Origin: Dehalococcoidia bacterium
Lineage (GTDB): Bacteria > Chloroflexota > Dehalococcoidia > GIF9 > UBA5629
Direction of reading: 5' to 3'
NCBI GenBank assembly: GCA_030604795.1
Contig: JAUVVE010000058.1
Span: 1 to 6,001, forward strand
Length of the DNA stretch: 6,001 bases
Below the pieces are notes generated by a model that searched no databases, was not told the origin of the DNA, and worked only from the letters and a program-made list of their open reading frames with translations. This document shows, in pieces, positions 1 to 6,001 of the stretch. Position 1 is the first letter of the stretch, and each line of letters begins with the position of its first letter. A program made the position numbers and the translations under genes.

Positions 1-1593
1 ACCCCCGATCAGTACCTTTTGAATAAGGAAGAGCTCAGGATTGTCGACAAGAGAATCAGGAAGCAAGAATGGCAGTTGGTAATGGATTCGAAGGTGTCAC
101 CAGGTGAGCTCGAAGGGAGTGTTAGGCTTGCTATTCCAACATCAAAGCAATCCGTGCAGAAATTGACTGACGAGGAAATCATCGCCTTGGCCAAGTTGGG
201 CAAAACGATTGAGGATTTGTATCAGTTCCCGCAGGACATCGAATGGGCAAAGCAAGACAGACAGTTGTTCATCGTGCAATCCCGGCCTGTCACCACCGTG
301 AAGGAACAGCAAGATATCGGGGCACTACCGCAAATCCTGGCTCCGCCCATTGTGACAGGCATGGCCGCCAGCCCAGGGATAGCGGTTGGTCCGGCTAGAA
401 TAGTGCCTGACGTTTCGCAGATAGGCATGGTCAAGAAAGGGGATGTGCTCGTAACTGCGATGACGGCCCCGGATTGGGGGCCGGCGATGAAACGAGCCGT
501 GGCCATAGTCACCGAGCGTGGTGGACGAACCGCTCACGCAGCTATTGTTAGCCGCGAACAGGGTATCCCGTGTGTGGTTGCCGCAGAAGCAGCAATGAGA
601 CTTCTCAGCGACGGACAGGAAATCACCGTAGACGGCTACCGGGGCCAAGTCTATGTGGGCAGAGTAACGGAGGAGAGAAGAGCTACTCCGGCCGTTATTA
701 CCGGGGACAGAATCAAGACGCATACCAAGGTTTATGTCAACCTGGCTGACCCAGATCAGGCTGAGGCTGTGGCAGCGAGAAACGTGGATGGGGTTGGCTT
801 GCTGAGGGCCGAGTTCATAATCTCCGAGAAGATTAACAGCCATCCACGGTTTATGCTGCACGAGGGGAAAGCAGCACATTTCGTAGCAGAGCTGGCTCGA
901 GGTATTTCCACTTTTGCCAAGGCCTTTCAGCCTCGACCTGTAGTCTACCGGACTACCGATTTCAAGACTAATGAATACAGGAACTTGCCCGGCGGGGATA
1001 GGTACGAGGAGTTTGAGGAGAACCCAATGCTCGGTTACCGCGGCTGCTCCCGATACACTCGGGAACCGGAAGTCCTCAGGATGGAGATAGACGCTGTCAA
1101 GGCAGTATGCCAGCATTATGACAATGTTTACGTTATGATTCCTTTCGTCCGTTTCGTAGACGAAATGGCCAAGATAAGAAGGTTCCTCATAGCTGAGGGG
1201 TTGTATCAATTCCCTAATTTCAAACTCTGGATGATGGTGGAGGTACCGTCGAATGTGCTGCTTATCGAGAAGTTTATAGATGTCGGCATCGATGGTGTTT
1301 CTATTGGCTCTAACGATTTGACGCAACTTATATTGGGAATAGACAGAGACAATGCCAAGCTTGCGGAGCAATTTGACGAAAGAAACGAGGCAGTACTCCA
1401 AGCCATAGAAAGGGTCATTAAGGTTTCGGTGAGCAAAGGCATTACCTGTTCTGTTTGTGGACAAGCACCTTCAGTCTACCCAGAATTCACGGAGAACTTG
1501 GTGAAATGGGGAATCACGTCAGTTTCAGTAAGCCCAGACATGATTGATGAAACAAGACGTATAGTTGCTGCTGCCGAGGCGAAATCCAGCTGA
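1..1593 (+). CDS. ppsA: Phosphoenolpyruvate synthase, C-terminal two-thirds (5' end outside window)
   Basis: Phosphoenolpyruvate synthase (pyruvate, water dikinase) converts pyruvate and ATP to PEP, AMP and phosphate in the cytosol, feeding gluconeogenesis. The frame is open from base 1 (TPDQYLLNK...), so the gene begins upstream. The TTG at 19 is only an internal leucine codon. About 530 residues are visible of a family length near 800. In order they show the end of the ATP-grasp domain (FIVQSRPVTT, to about base 295), the swivelling phosphohistidine domain with GGRTAHAAI (phospho-accepting His codon 535-537), and the PEP/pyruvate-binding barrel from about base 715. The barrel has GVGLLRAEF (Arg 805-807), TTDFKTNEYRNL (preceding Arg 949-951), VEVPSN (Glu 1240-1242), GSNDLTQ (1309-1329) and the catalytic cysteine in VCGQAPS (1456-1458). 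TNEYRNL and CGQAPS favour PPS over PPDK. The usual Cys before the active His is Ala here. The gene lies 43 bp before dgt on the same strand. The family call is firm; intactness of the 5' part is unknown. Confidence 0.95.
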   Translation, partial: TPDQYLLNKEELRIVDKRIRKQEWQLVMDSKVSPGELEGSVRLAIPTSKQSVQKLTDEEIIALAKLGKTIEDLYQFPQDIEWAKQDRQLFIVQSRPVTTVKEQQDIGALPQILAPPIVTGMAASPGIAVGPARIVPDVSQIGMVKKGDVLVTAMTAPDWGPAMKRAVAIVTERGGRTAHAAIVSREQGIPCVVAAEAAMRLLSDGQEITVDGYRGQVYVGRVTEERRATPAVITGDRIKTHTKVYVNLADPDQAEAVAARNVDGVGLLRAEFIISEKINSHPRFMLHEGKAAHFVAELARGISTFAKAFQPRPVVYRTTDFKTNEYRNLPGGDRYEEFEENPMLGYRGCSRYTREPEVLRMEIDAVKAVCQHYDNVYVMIPFVRFVDEMAKIRRFLIAEGLYQFPNFKLWMMVEVPSNVLLIEKFIDVGIDGVSIGSNDLTQLILGIDRDNAKLAEQFDERNEAVLQAIERVIKVSVSKGITCSVCGQAPSVYPEFTENLVKWGITSVSVSPDMIDETRRIVAAAEAKSS

Positions 1594-1636
1594 TGCGAAA
1601 TTGTATCGGAGTTGGAAAAACGAGAGCTTAGGTTTG

Positions 1637-2671
1637 ATGGTCTATCTTGAAGTCCGGCAGCGGACGGAGGAAACTGAAGAGAGCCTTTCCCCTTGCGCAT
1701 CAAGAAGTAGCCTTAGCCGAGGCAGACTTAGATGGGAAGAGCCTTGCCCAATACGGACGGCTTTCCAGCGTGACCGTGACCGAATTGTTCATTGTAATGC
1801 CTTTCGCCGTCTCAAGCACAAGACTCAGGTTTTCATCGCCCCATTGGGCGACCACTACGTGACGCGGCTTACCCACACGCTGGAAGTCTCTCAGATTGCC
1901 CGCACCATATCTAGAGCTCTGAATCTCAATGAGGACCTTACCGAGGCTGTTGCTCTAGGACATGATCTGGGGCATACACCCTTTGGTCATGTAGGCGAGG
2001 ATGTTCTGAACGAGCTTTCTCCCGATGGGTTCAGGCACAATGAGCAGAGTCTAAGAGTAGTCGATTTGCTCGAGAAGGATGGGCACGGATTGAACCTTAC
2101 TTGGGAAGTCCGGGATGGCATCCTAAACCATTCTAAGAGCGACATTGATATCCTCGGGGAGGGTTGGACGGGAGTTGGTACAATCGAAGGCCAGGTAGTC
2201 AAGATGTCTGATATCGTCGCCTACATAAATCATGATGTCGCCGACGCCCTAAGAGCTCACGTTATCACCGAAAACGACCTGCCTGATTCCGCAGTGAGAG
2301 TTCTCGGTCATTCTTCCTCTCTCCGAATCAACACCTTAGTCTGTGATATAGTTAACTGTTCTTTGGCAACCATCGAGAATGCCAACTTGGCAAGGCCAAC
2401 CGTGGGCATGAGCCCTCAAGTCCTTCAAGCGGCTAATAGCTTGCGTGAGTTCCTTTTTGACAAGGTATACAATCCCAGTTTGGCTAGCAAAGAAACGGAA
2501 AGGGCGGGGGAAATAGTGCGGCTCGTCTACTCATGCTTCCTGAAGCACGAGGATAAGTTGCCTGAGGAATACAGCTTACGTGAAGATAGTGTACAACGTA
2601 AGGTTGTTGACCATGTTGCCGGGATGACAGACCAGTACGCTTCACGAATGGCTGAAATGATCTCGGACTGA
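1637..2671 (+). CDS. dgt: dGTPase-like HD-domain triphosphohydrolase
   Basis: A deoxyguanosinetriphosphate triphosphohydrolase-like protein of 344 residues. Family members hydrolyse dNTPs to deoxynucleoside and triphosphate, adjusting dNTP pools. The exact substrate of this short class is not readable from sequence. The HD metal site is complete: H80 in RLTHTLEV, H109-D110 in GHDLGHTPFGH, and D192 in MSDIVAY. H118 and E121 (GHVGE) match the helper His and Glu of E. coli Dgt. Other family signatures are RRLKHKTQVF (58-67), RHNEQSLR (133-140), LTWEVRDGILNHS (154-166) and VAGMTDQYA (327-335). It is much shorter than E. coli Dgt (about 505 residues) but normal for the bacterial dGTPase-like group. 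The ATG at 1637 was chosen because RQRTEETEESLSP begins just after it, as in relatives. An upstream TTG at 1565 would overlap ppsA and add 24 residues with no family resemblance. The ribosome site is weak (AGG at 1630-1632). The gene sits 53 bp before dnaG, in a likely shared transcript. Confidence 0.93.
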   Translation: MVYLEVRQRTEETEESLSPCASRSSLSRGRLRWEEPCPIRTAFQRDRDRIVHCNAFRRLKHKTQVFIAPLGDHYVTRLTHTLEVSQIARTISRALNLNEDLTEAVALGHDLGHTPFGHVGEDVLNELSPDGFRHNEQSLRVVDLLEKDGHGLNLTWEVRDGILNHSKSDIDILGEGWTGVGTIEGQVVKMSDIVAYINHDVADALRAHVITENDLPDSAVRVLGHSSSLRINTLVCDIVNCSLATIENANLARPTVGMSPQVLQAANSLREFLFDKVYNPSLASKETERAGEIVRLVYSCFLKHEDKLPEEYSLREDSVQRKVVDHVAGMTDQYASRMAEMISD

Positions 2672-2713
2672 GAGGCCGCGATGGCGTAGGACTGCGGTTT
2701 TGAAGTAGTCAAC

Positions 2714-2717
2714 GGGA
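2714..2717 (+). promoter_or_regulatory. Weak ribosome binding site of dnaG
   Basis: The only Shine-Dalgarno-like bases before the dnaG ATG are GGGA, seven bases upstream of the start codon, and pairing to the anti-SD would need a G-U wobble. The poor match suggests low primase translation, as is known for dnaG in E. coli; that reading is inference. Confidence 0.35.
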
Positions 2718-2724
2718 TTTTGCA

Positions 2725-4611
2725 ATGAGTGTAGTTGACGACGTAAAGCAGAGACTGGACATTGTGCAACTTGTCTCTGAGTATGCCAGCCTCCAGAAGT
2801 CGGGGCGAAATTTCAAGGCCTTGTGTCCTTTTCACGCTGAGGAACACGCATCGTTTTTTGTATTCCCCGAGCGACAAAGCTGGCATTGCTTCGGAGCCTG
2901 TGGCACTGGCGGTGACGTTTTCTCCTTCATCATGAAGAAAGAAGGATTTGACTTTGGGCAGGCGCTTCGGCTCTTAGCTGAAAGGGCCGGCGTTACTTTG
3001 GGCGCTCCGTCTGGTGCGAAGAAAGGAGCTGAAGCTGAGGAAAGAGGCAGCTTATTTGGAATCAACGAAGCAGCTGCCGAGTATTACCACCACCTGCTCT
3101 TGAACACTTCAACAGGCGAGATGGCAAGGGATTATATAACTCGGCGAGGTTTATCACCCCAAACCATTACCAACTTCCAATTGGGCTACAGTCCTGTCGG
3201 GTGGGAGGCGCTCCGGCAGTACTTGCTAAGTAAAGGTTATGAGGAGACAGAGCTGCTAGCTGCCGGGCTGTTAGTGGAGCGCGAGGGTGGAGGCAGCTAT
3301 GACCGATTTCGCAACCGACTGATGTTCCCTATTCGAGACATTCAAGGCAACGTTCTGGGCTTCGGTGCCAGAGCGCTGGACGAGTCTTTGCCCAAGTATA
3401 TTAACTCCCCGCAGACATCGATTTTCGATAAGAGCACGAGCCTTTATGGTATCGACCGGGCTAAGGCACCTATTCGGCAGAGCGATTTGGCGATAATCAC
3501 GGAAGGCTATATGGATGTCCTCACTGCGCACCAACACGGTTGGGAGAACGTAGTTGCTTCTATGGGCACGTCCATGACTGACAGACAATTGGCTGTCATC
3601 AAGAAACTAACGAGGCACTTGATATTGGCCCTTGATGCCGACGCTGCCGGTGAAGAAGCTATCCTCAGAAGCGGTGAGATGGTCGATAGCATGCTGTCAG
3701 TCCCACTGCAAGAGTACCTGTCTACGAAATATGACTACGCTTCGATGAAATATGACGACGCCCGCAATTTTGAAGTCGCGGTTCTTGTGTTGCCTCCAGG
3801 CAAGGATGTCGATGAGCTAACCAGAGACGATGTCTCTCACTGGCAAAAGCTGATAGCGAATGCAAAGCCGATGATTGACTTTATTCTTGCTACGGCTGTT
3901 GCTAGAGTCGACTTGGAGAGTGCTACGGACAAGTCCTCAGCTGTGGAGAGGCTCCTCCCGTTGCTTTCCCAAATGAAGGATCCAATGCGCCAAGGTCACT
4001 ATGTTCAAAGGCTCGCTCAGTTGCTGAAGGTTGACGAGCGTGATGTGAGAGACGCGTTGGCGAAATTCCGGGCTGTCGAGCGGAGAAGAGCGAGTAAGAG
4101 CTTTCGGACTTCCGCTCCCCCGACCGCTGCATCTTTCTCATCCAGCCCAGTTGAAGAGTATTGCCTGGCCTTATTGCTTCAATTCCCGGAACTCAGGCCA
4201 GAAGGTATGAGGGCGTTGCCAGATTATTTTGAGCGCAGCCAAAATCGAGAACTGTTCTTGAAATGGCAACAAAACGACGATCTTGAACTTCTTAGAAATA
4301 GCCTCGACGACAGTCTTCATGAGTACTTGGACAGCTTGCTGGCTAAGGTTTTCCCCCCGTCCCTCAGAGAGAGCGAGGTAGCACACCAGCAAACCCTGAA
4401 CGACTGTATCATGCGCTTGCAGGAGAAATGGCTAAGGAGCTTAGAGGCTAAGAAAGAGGAGCTTTTGGCTACAGAAGCCGAGACAGGTGGAGTAACCGCG
4501 GAATTGACCAAGTTGGATGAACAAGGTATAGAGGTCAGCAAGCGGCTGAGGGAGGTGTTCATCAAAATGGGACATCGCCGACAACCAGCAGCAAGAAGGA
4601 GTGAGCAGTGA
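2725..4611 (+). CDS. dnaG: DNA primase DnaG
   Basis: DnaG makes the short RNA primers for the lagging strand and for replication start, recruited to the fork by the replicative helicase. The protein is 628 residues, a usual length. The zinc-binding domain (about 1-95) has C34-P-F-H37 and C55-F-G-A-C59, so the second knuckle is C-x3-C rather than the common C-x2-C. A linker (about 92-110) leads to the RNA polymerase domain with DRFRNRLMFPI (193-203) and KYINSPQTSIFDK (224-236). The TOPRIM metal site follows: E260 in TEGYMD, then D304 and D306 in LDADAAG, matching E. coli E265, D309 and D311. Residues 333-346 hold a small tandem repeat. A Ser/Ala/Pro-rich linker (about 455-475) joins the helicase-binding C-terminal domain (LALLLQFPEL at 481-490, RELFLKW at 508-514), which ends in a charged helical, possibly coiled-coil tail (about 555-615). 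The ATG start fits the family (MSVVDDVKQRLDIV). The stop overlaps the rpoD start by four bases. Confidence 0.97.
   Translation: MSVVDDVKQRLDIVQLVSEYASLQKSGRNFKALCPFHAEEHASFFVFPERQSWHCFGACGTGGDVFSFIMKKEGFDFGQALRLLAERAGVTLGAPSGAKKGAEAEERGSLFGINEAAAEYYHHLLLNTSTGEMARDYITRRGLSPQTITNFQLGYSPVGWEALRQYLLSKGYEETELLAAGLLVEREGGGSYDRFRNRLMFPIRDIQGNVLGFGARALDESLPKYINSPQTSIFDKSTSLYGIDRAKAPIRQSDLAIITEGYMDVLTAHQHGWENVVASMGTSMTDRQLAVIKKLTRHLILALDADAAGEEAILRSGEMVDSMLSVPLQEYLSTKYDYASMKYDDARNFEVAVLVLPPGKDVDELTRDDVSHWQKLIANAKPMIDFILATAVARVDLESATDKSSAVERLLPLLSQMKDPMRQGHYVQRLAQLLKVDERDVRDALAKFRAVERRRASKSFRTSAPPTAASFSSSPVEEYCLALLLQFPELRPEGMRALPDYFERSQNRELFLKWQQNDDLELLRNSLDDSLHEYLDSLLAKVFPPSLRESEVAHQQTLNDCIMRLQEKWLRSLEAKKEELLATEAETGGVTAELTKLDEQGIEVSKRLREVFIKMGHRRQPAARRSEQ
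3721..3762 (+). repeat. In-frame 21-bp tandem duplication inside dnaG
   Basis: Two adjacent 21-base units (3721-3741 and 3742-3762) match at 17 of 21 positions, with a core GAAATATGAC in both. They encode STKYDYA and SMKYDDA (DnaG residues 333-339 and 340-346). The repeat lies in the stretch after the TOPRIM DxD motif and before the conserved LPPGKDVDEL, a place of variable length in primases. The unit is a multiple of three, so the frame is kept. Confidence 0.75.
4596..4601 (+). promoter_or_regulatory. Strong Shine-Dalgarno of rpoD inside the dnaG 3' end
   Basis: AAGGAG lies six bases before the GTG at 4608, within the last codons of dnaG. It decides the rpoD start: an in-frame TGA at 4602-4604 rules out any earlier start, and the next Met codon (4653) has no comparable site. 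Confidence 0.85.
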
Positions 4612-6001
4612 GTCCGACTCGGGATGACGAGCTTCTGTCTCTCTTCCCTGACATGAAAGACGCCGATGAGCTGGACTCCGATGAAATCGTCGGCATCAAG
4701 CCCAACGTTAAGTCACTTGGGCTTCCTGGCAGTGCATGGGGCAATTTTGGCGAAGGGGAGTCAGAGCAAGGCGCTACCAAGATATCCCCTCCTCGGGAAG
4801 GTGATGAGTCTGCTGACCTCCAAGAAGAGTGGGCAGACAAGCCACAGACAGAAGCTCGGTCGGCACTTAGGGTTGAAGTGACGCCCGGCGAGCATGAAAT
4901 AATTGATGACCCGATACGAATGTATCTCCATGAGATCGGGAGGGTTTCGCTTCTGACTGCAAGTGATGAGAAGGCGTTAGCTAGCAAGATAGAAGCGGCC
5001 AAGTACCTAGAGACAATCGGAAAGCTTTACTTTCGGCGCCACGATGCGTATCCTTCGTCCCTTCACATAACCGTCTATTTGATTCGTCATTTACTCGCAG
5101 CTCAGCCTATAGTCGACATTCTTGCCCAGCAGCTTGAGCTTGTTGCTACAGATAGCATTACTGAGAGACTCCGCGACCCCAAACTGCGCGCGGCTATCGA
5201 TGGCGTGCTCGACCAAGAAATGGTACCGGCTATTGCTGAATGCCTTGGTATGAGCATTCCAAGAGTTGAGCTGCCGGAGCATACTGACGACGCAATAGAC
5301 CCTGAGGCCCAAAGGATCTCAGAGGTTAAGCGAAGCTTGATAGACCTTTCAATAGATAGTCGGCTTTTGCCTCCAGAATTGCTGGCGGTCATAGGAGATG
5401 AAACCTCCTGGAGTCAGTTGGAATCTTTGGTGGCGGAGCCCGTTAATCCCGAATTCCTTTCCGAGCTTCATTCCATGAGTCAGCAGCTCAGAGCCCATTT
5501 TAGCAAGGTGAAAAGAGCAGCGAGGAGATCGGAAAAACACCTTACAGAGGCCAACCTGCGCTTGGTGGTCAGCGTTGCCAAGAAATACGTTGGCCACGGA
5601 ATGCCACTCCTCGACCTGATTCAGGAGGGAAATATTGGTCTGGTTCGCGCTGTGGAGAAATTCGAGTACAGGAGAGGTTACAAGTTCAGCACCTATGCCA
5701 CTTGGTGGATTAGACAGGCCATTACCCGGTCCATAGCCGACCAATCCCGTACTATTCGTGTCCCGGTACACATGGTGGAGACTATCAACAGGCTATTCAA
5801 AACCGCTCGTCGTCTAGCTCAAGAGCTTGGACGCGAACCAAGCTACGAGGAAATCGGTGAAGGCATGGAAATCTCTTCAGACAGAGTAAGGGAAATCATG
5901 AAGCTGTCTCAAATGCCGATATCCCTGGAGATGCCTATCGGTGAAGAGGAGGACAGCCACCTTGGTGACTTTATTGAAGATCGAGCTAGTTTGGCACCGG
6001 C
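4608..6001 (+). CDS. rpoD: Primary RNA polymerase sigma factor RpoD/SigA, N-terminal part (3' end outside window)
   Basis: The main sigma-70 factor directs RNA polymerase to housekeeping promoters. The frame is open from the GTG at 4608 to the right edge (464 whole codons), so region 4 and the stop are missing. Residues 1-99 are acidic and show no clear region 1.1. Region 1.2 is at about 100-132 (DDPIRMYLHEIGRVSLLTA). A non-conserved segment of about 170 residues follows. Region 2 begins near 301 and includes LTEANLRLVVSVAKKYV (312-328) and DLIQEGNIGLVRAVEKF (336-352). The promoter-melting and -10 reading segment YKFSTYATWWIRQAITR (358-374) aligns without gaps to E. coli 425-441, so Q370 and T373 equal Q437 and T440. 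H388 and E391 (HMVETINRL) match the extended -10 residues H455 and E458. Region 3 runs on through GREPSYEEIG (408-417) and GEEEDSHLGDFIED (445-458). The intact regions 1.2 and 2 mark a group 1 or close group 2 factor. The dnaG linkage favours group 1. The GTGA overlap suggests translational coupling to dnaG. Confidence 0.96.
   Translation, partial: MSPTRDDELLSLFPDMKDADELDSDEIVGIKPNVKSLGLPGSAWGNFGEGESEQGATKISPPREGDESADLQEEWADKPQTEARSALRVEVTPGEHEIIDDPIRMYLHEIGRVSLLTASDEKALASKIEAAKYLETIGKLYFRRHDAYPSSLHITVYLIRHLLAAQPIVDILAQQLELVATDSITERLRDPKLRAAIDGVLDQEMVPAIAECLGMSIPRVELPEHTDDAIDPEAQRISEVKRSLIDLSIDSRLLPPELLAVIGDETSWSQLESLVAEPVNPEFLSELHSMSQQLRAHFSKVKRAARRSEKHLTEANLRLVVSVAKKYVGHGMPLLDLIQEGNIGLVRAVEKFEYRRGYKFSTYATWWIRQAITRSIADQSRTIRVPVHMVETINRLFKTARRLAQELGREPSYEEIGEGMEISSDRVREIMKLSQMPISLEMPIGEEEDSHLGDFIEDRASLAP

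Larger units (their letters stand above)
1..6001 (+). other. Probable operon ppsA-dgt-dnaG-rpoD
   Basis: All four genes share one strand, with gaps of 43 bp (1594-1636), 53 bp (2672-2724) and a 4-bp overlap (4608-4611). Neither gap contains a convincing terminator hairpin or a recognisable -35/-10 pair. Cotranscription is therefore likely for dgt-dnaG-rpoD and plausible for ppsA. Weak internal promoters cannot be excluded by eye, and both ends of the unit lie outside the window. Confidence 0.6.

Noticed and set aside
19..21. TTG as a start of ppsA
   Set aside because: The frame is open to the left edge and the preceding residues TPDQYL belong to the conserved PPS sequence, so this codon is internal.
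325..1464. Long minus-strand open frame of 379 codons inside ppsA
   Set aside because: The opposite strand encodes continuous, motif-rich PPS. The antisense translation shows no recognisable domain, and its length follows from ppsA codon use.
1565..1636. Upstream TTG start for dgt overlapping the ppsA end
   Set aside because: The extra 24 residues do not resemble family N-termini, and the ATG at 1637 gives the expected start.
2675..2701. Possible terminator GCCGC...GCGGTTTT between dgt and dnaG
   Set aside because: The stem is only four or five pairs with a 14-base loop and a four-T tail, too weak for a terminator and inside a likely operon.
4432..4444. Perfect small inverted repeat CTAAG-GAG-CTTAG
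   Set aside because: It is a five-pair stem inside dnaG coding sequence with no U-tract, likely by chance.
4666..4881. Short plus-strand frame of 71 codons
   Set aside because: It lies out of phase within rpoD, and no family resemblance is visible.
4562..5392. Minus-strand open frames opposite the dnaG end and the rpoD start
   Set aside because: The plus strand here carries the clear sigma-70 frame from 4608 to the edge, and the antisense frames are Ser-rich shadows without motifs.

Overview
The window holds four housekeeping genes, all on the + strand and tightly packed. They are the 3' two-thirds of a phosphoenolpyruvate synthase gene (ppsA, 1-1593), a complete dGTPase-like HD-domain gene (dgt, 1637-2671), a complete DNA primase gene (dnaG, 2725-4611) and the 5' part of a primary sigma factor gene (rpoD/sigA, 4608 to the right edge). 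The intergenic gaps are 43 bp, 53 bp and a 4-bp overlap. I see no convincing terminator or promoter between genes, so this reads as one transcription unit. Both end genes are cut by the window edges.

The organism is a bacterium, most likely a member of the Chloroflexota and probably Dehalococcoidia-like. The reasons are the DnaG zinc ribbon of the form CFGACGTGGD, the TOPRIM motif ALDADAAG, the long helical insert in the sigma factor between regions 1.2 and 2.1, and the gene order. This is inferred from remembered family sequences, not from a search. Base composition is moderate, with G+C near one half by eye, and looks even across the four genes. I see no sign of recent transfer, insertion sequences, CRISPR arrays, tRNA or rRNA.

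Functionally, dgt-dnaG-rpoD is a version of the macromolecular-synthesis cluster, joining dNTP pool control, replication priming and the main transcription initiation factor. A PEP-forming enzyme lies directly upstream. In many Firmicutes, as I recall, the related enzyme PPDK holds this place, so the linkage of PEP metabolism to dgt-dnaG-sigA may be wider than one phylum. The translation signals suggest different expression levels: dnaG has a weak Shine-Dalgarno sequence, while rpoD has a strong AAGGAG and a start codon overlapping the dnaG stop.

I did not find an undescribed system here. The points that merit a second look are local: a 21-bp in-frame tandem duplication inside dnaG, an extra residue in the DnaG zinc knuckle, the unusual amino-terminal half of the sigma factor, and the gene neighbourhood itself.
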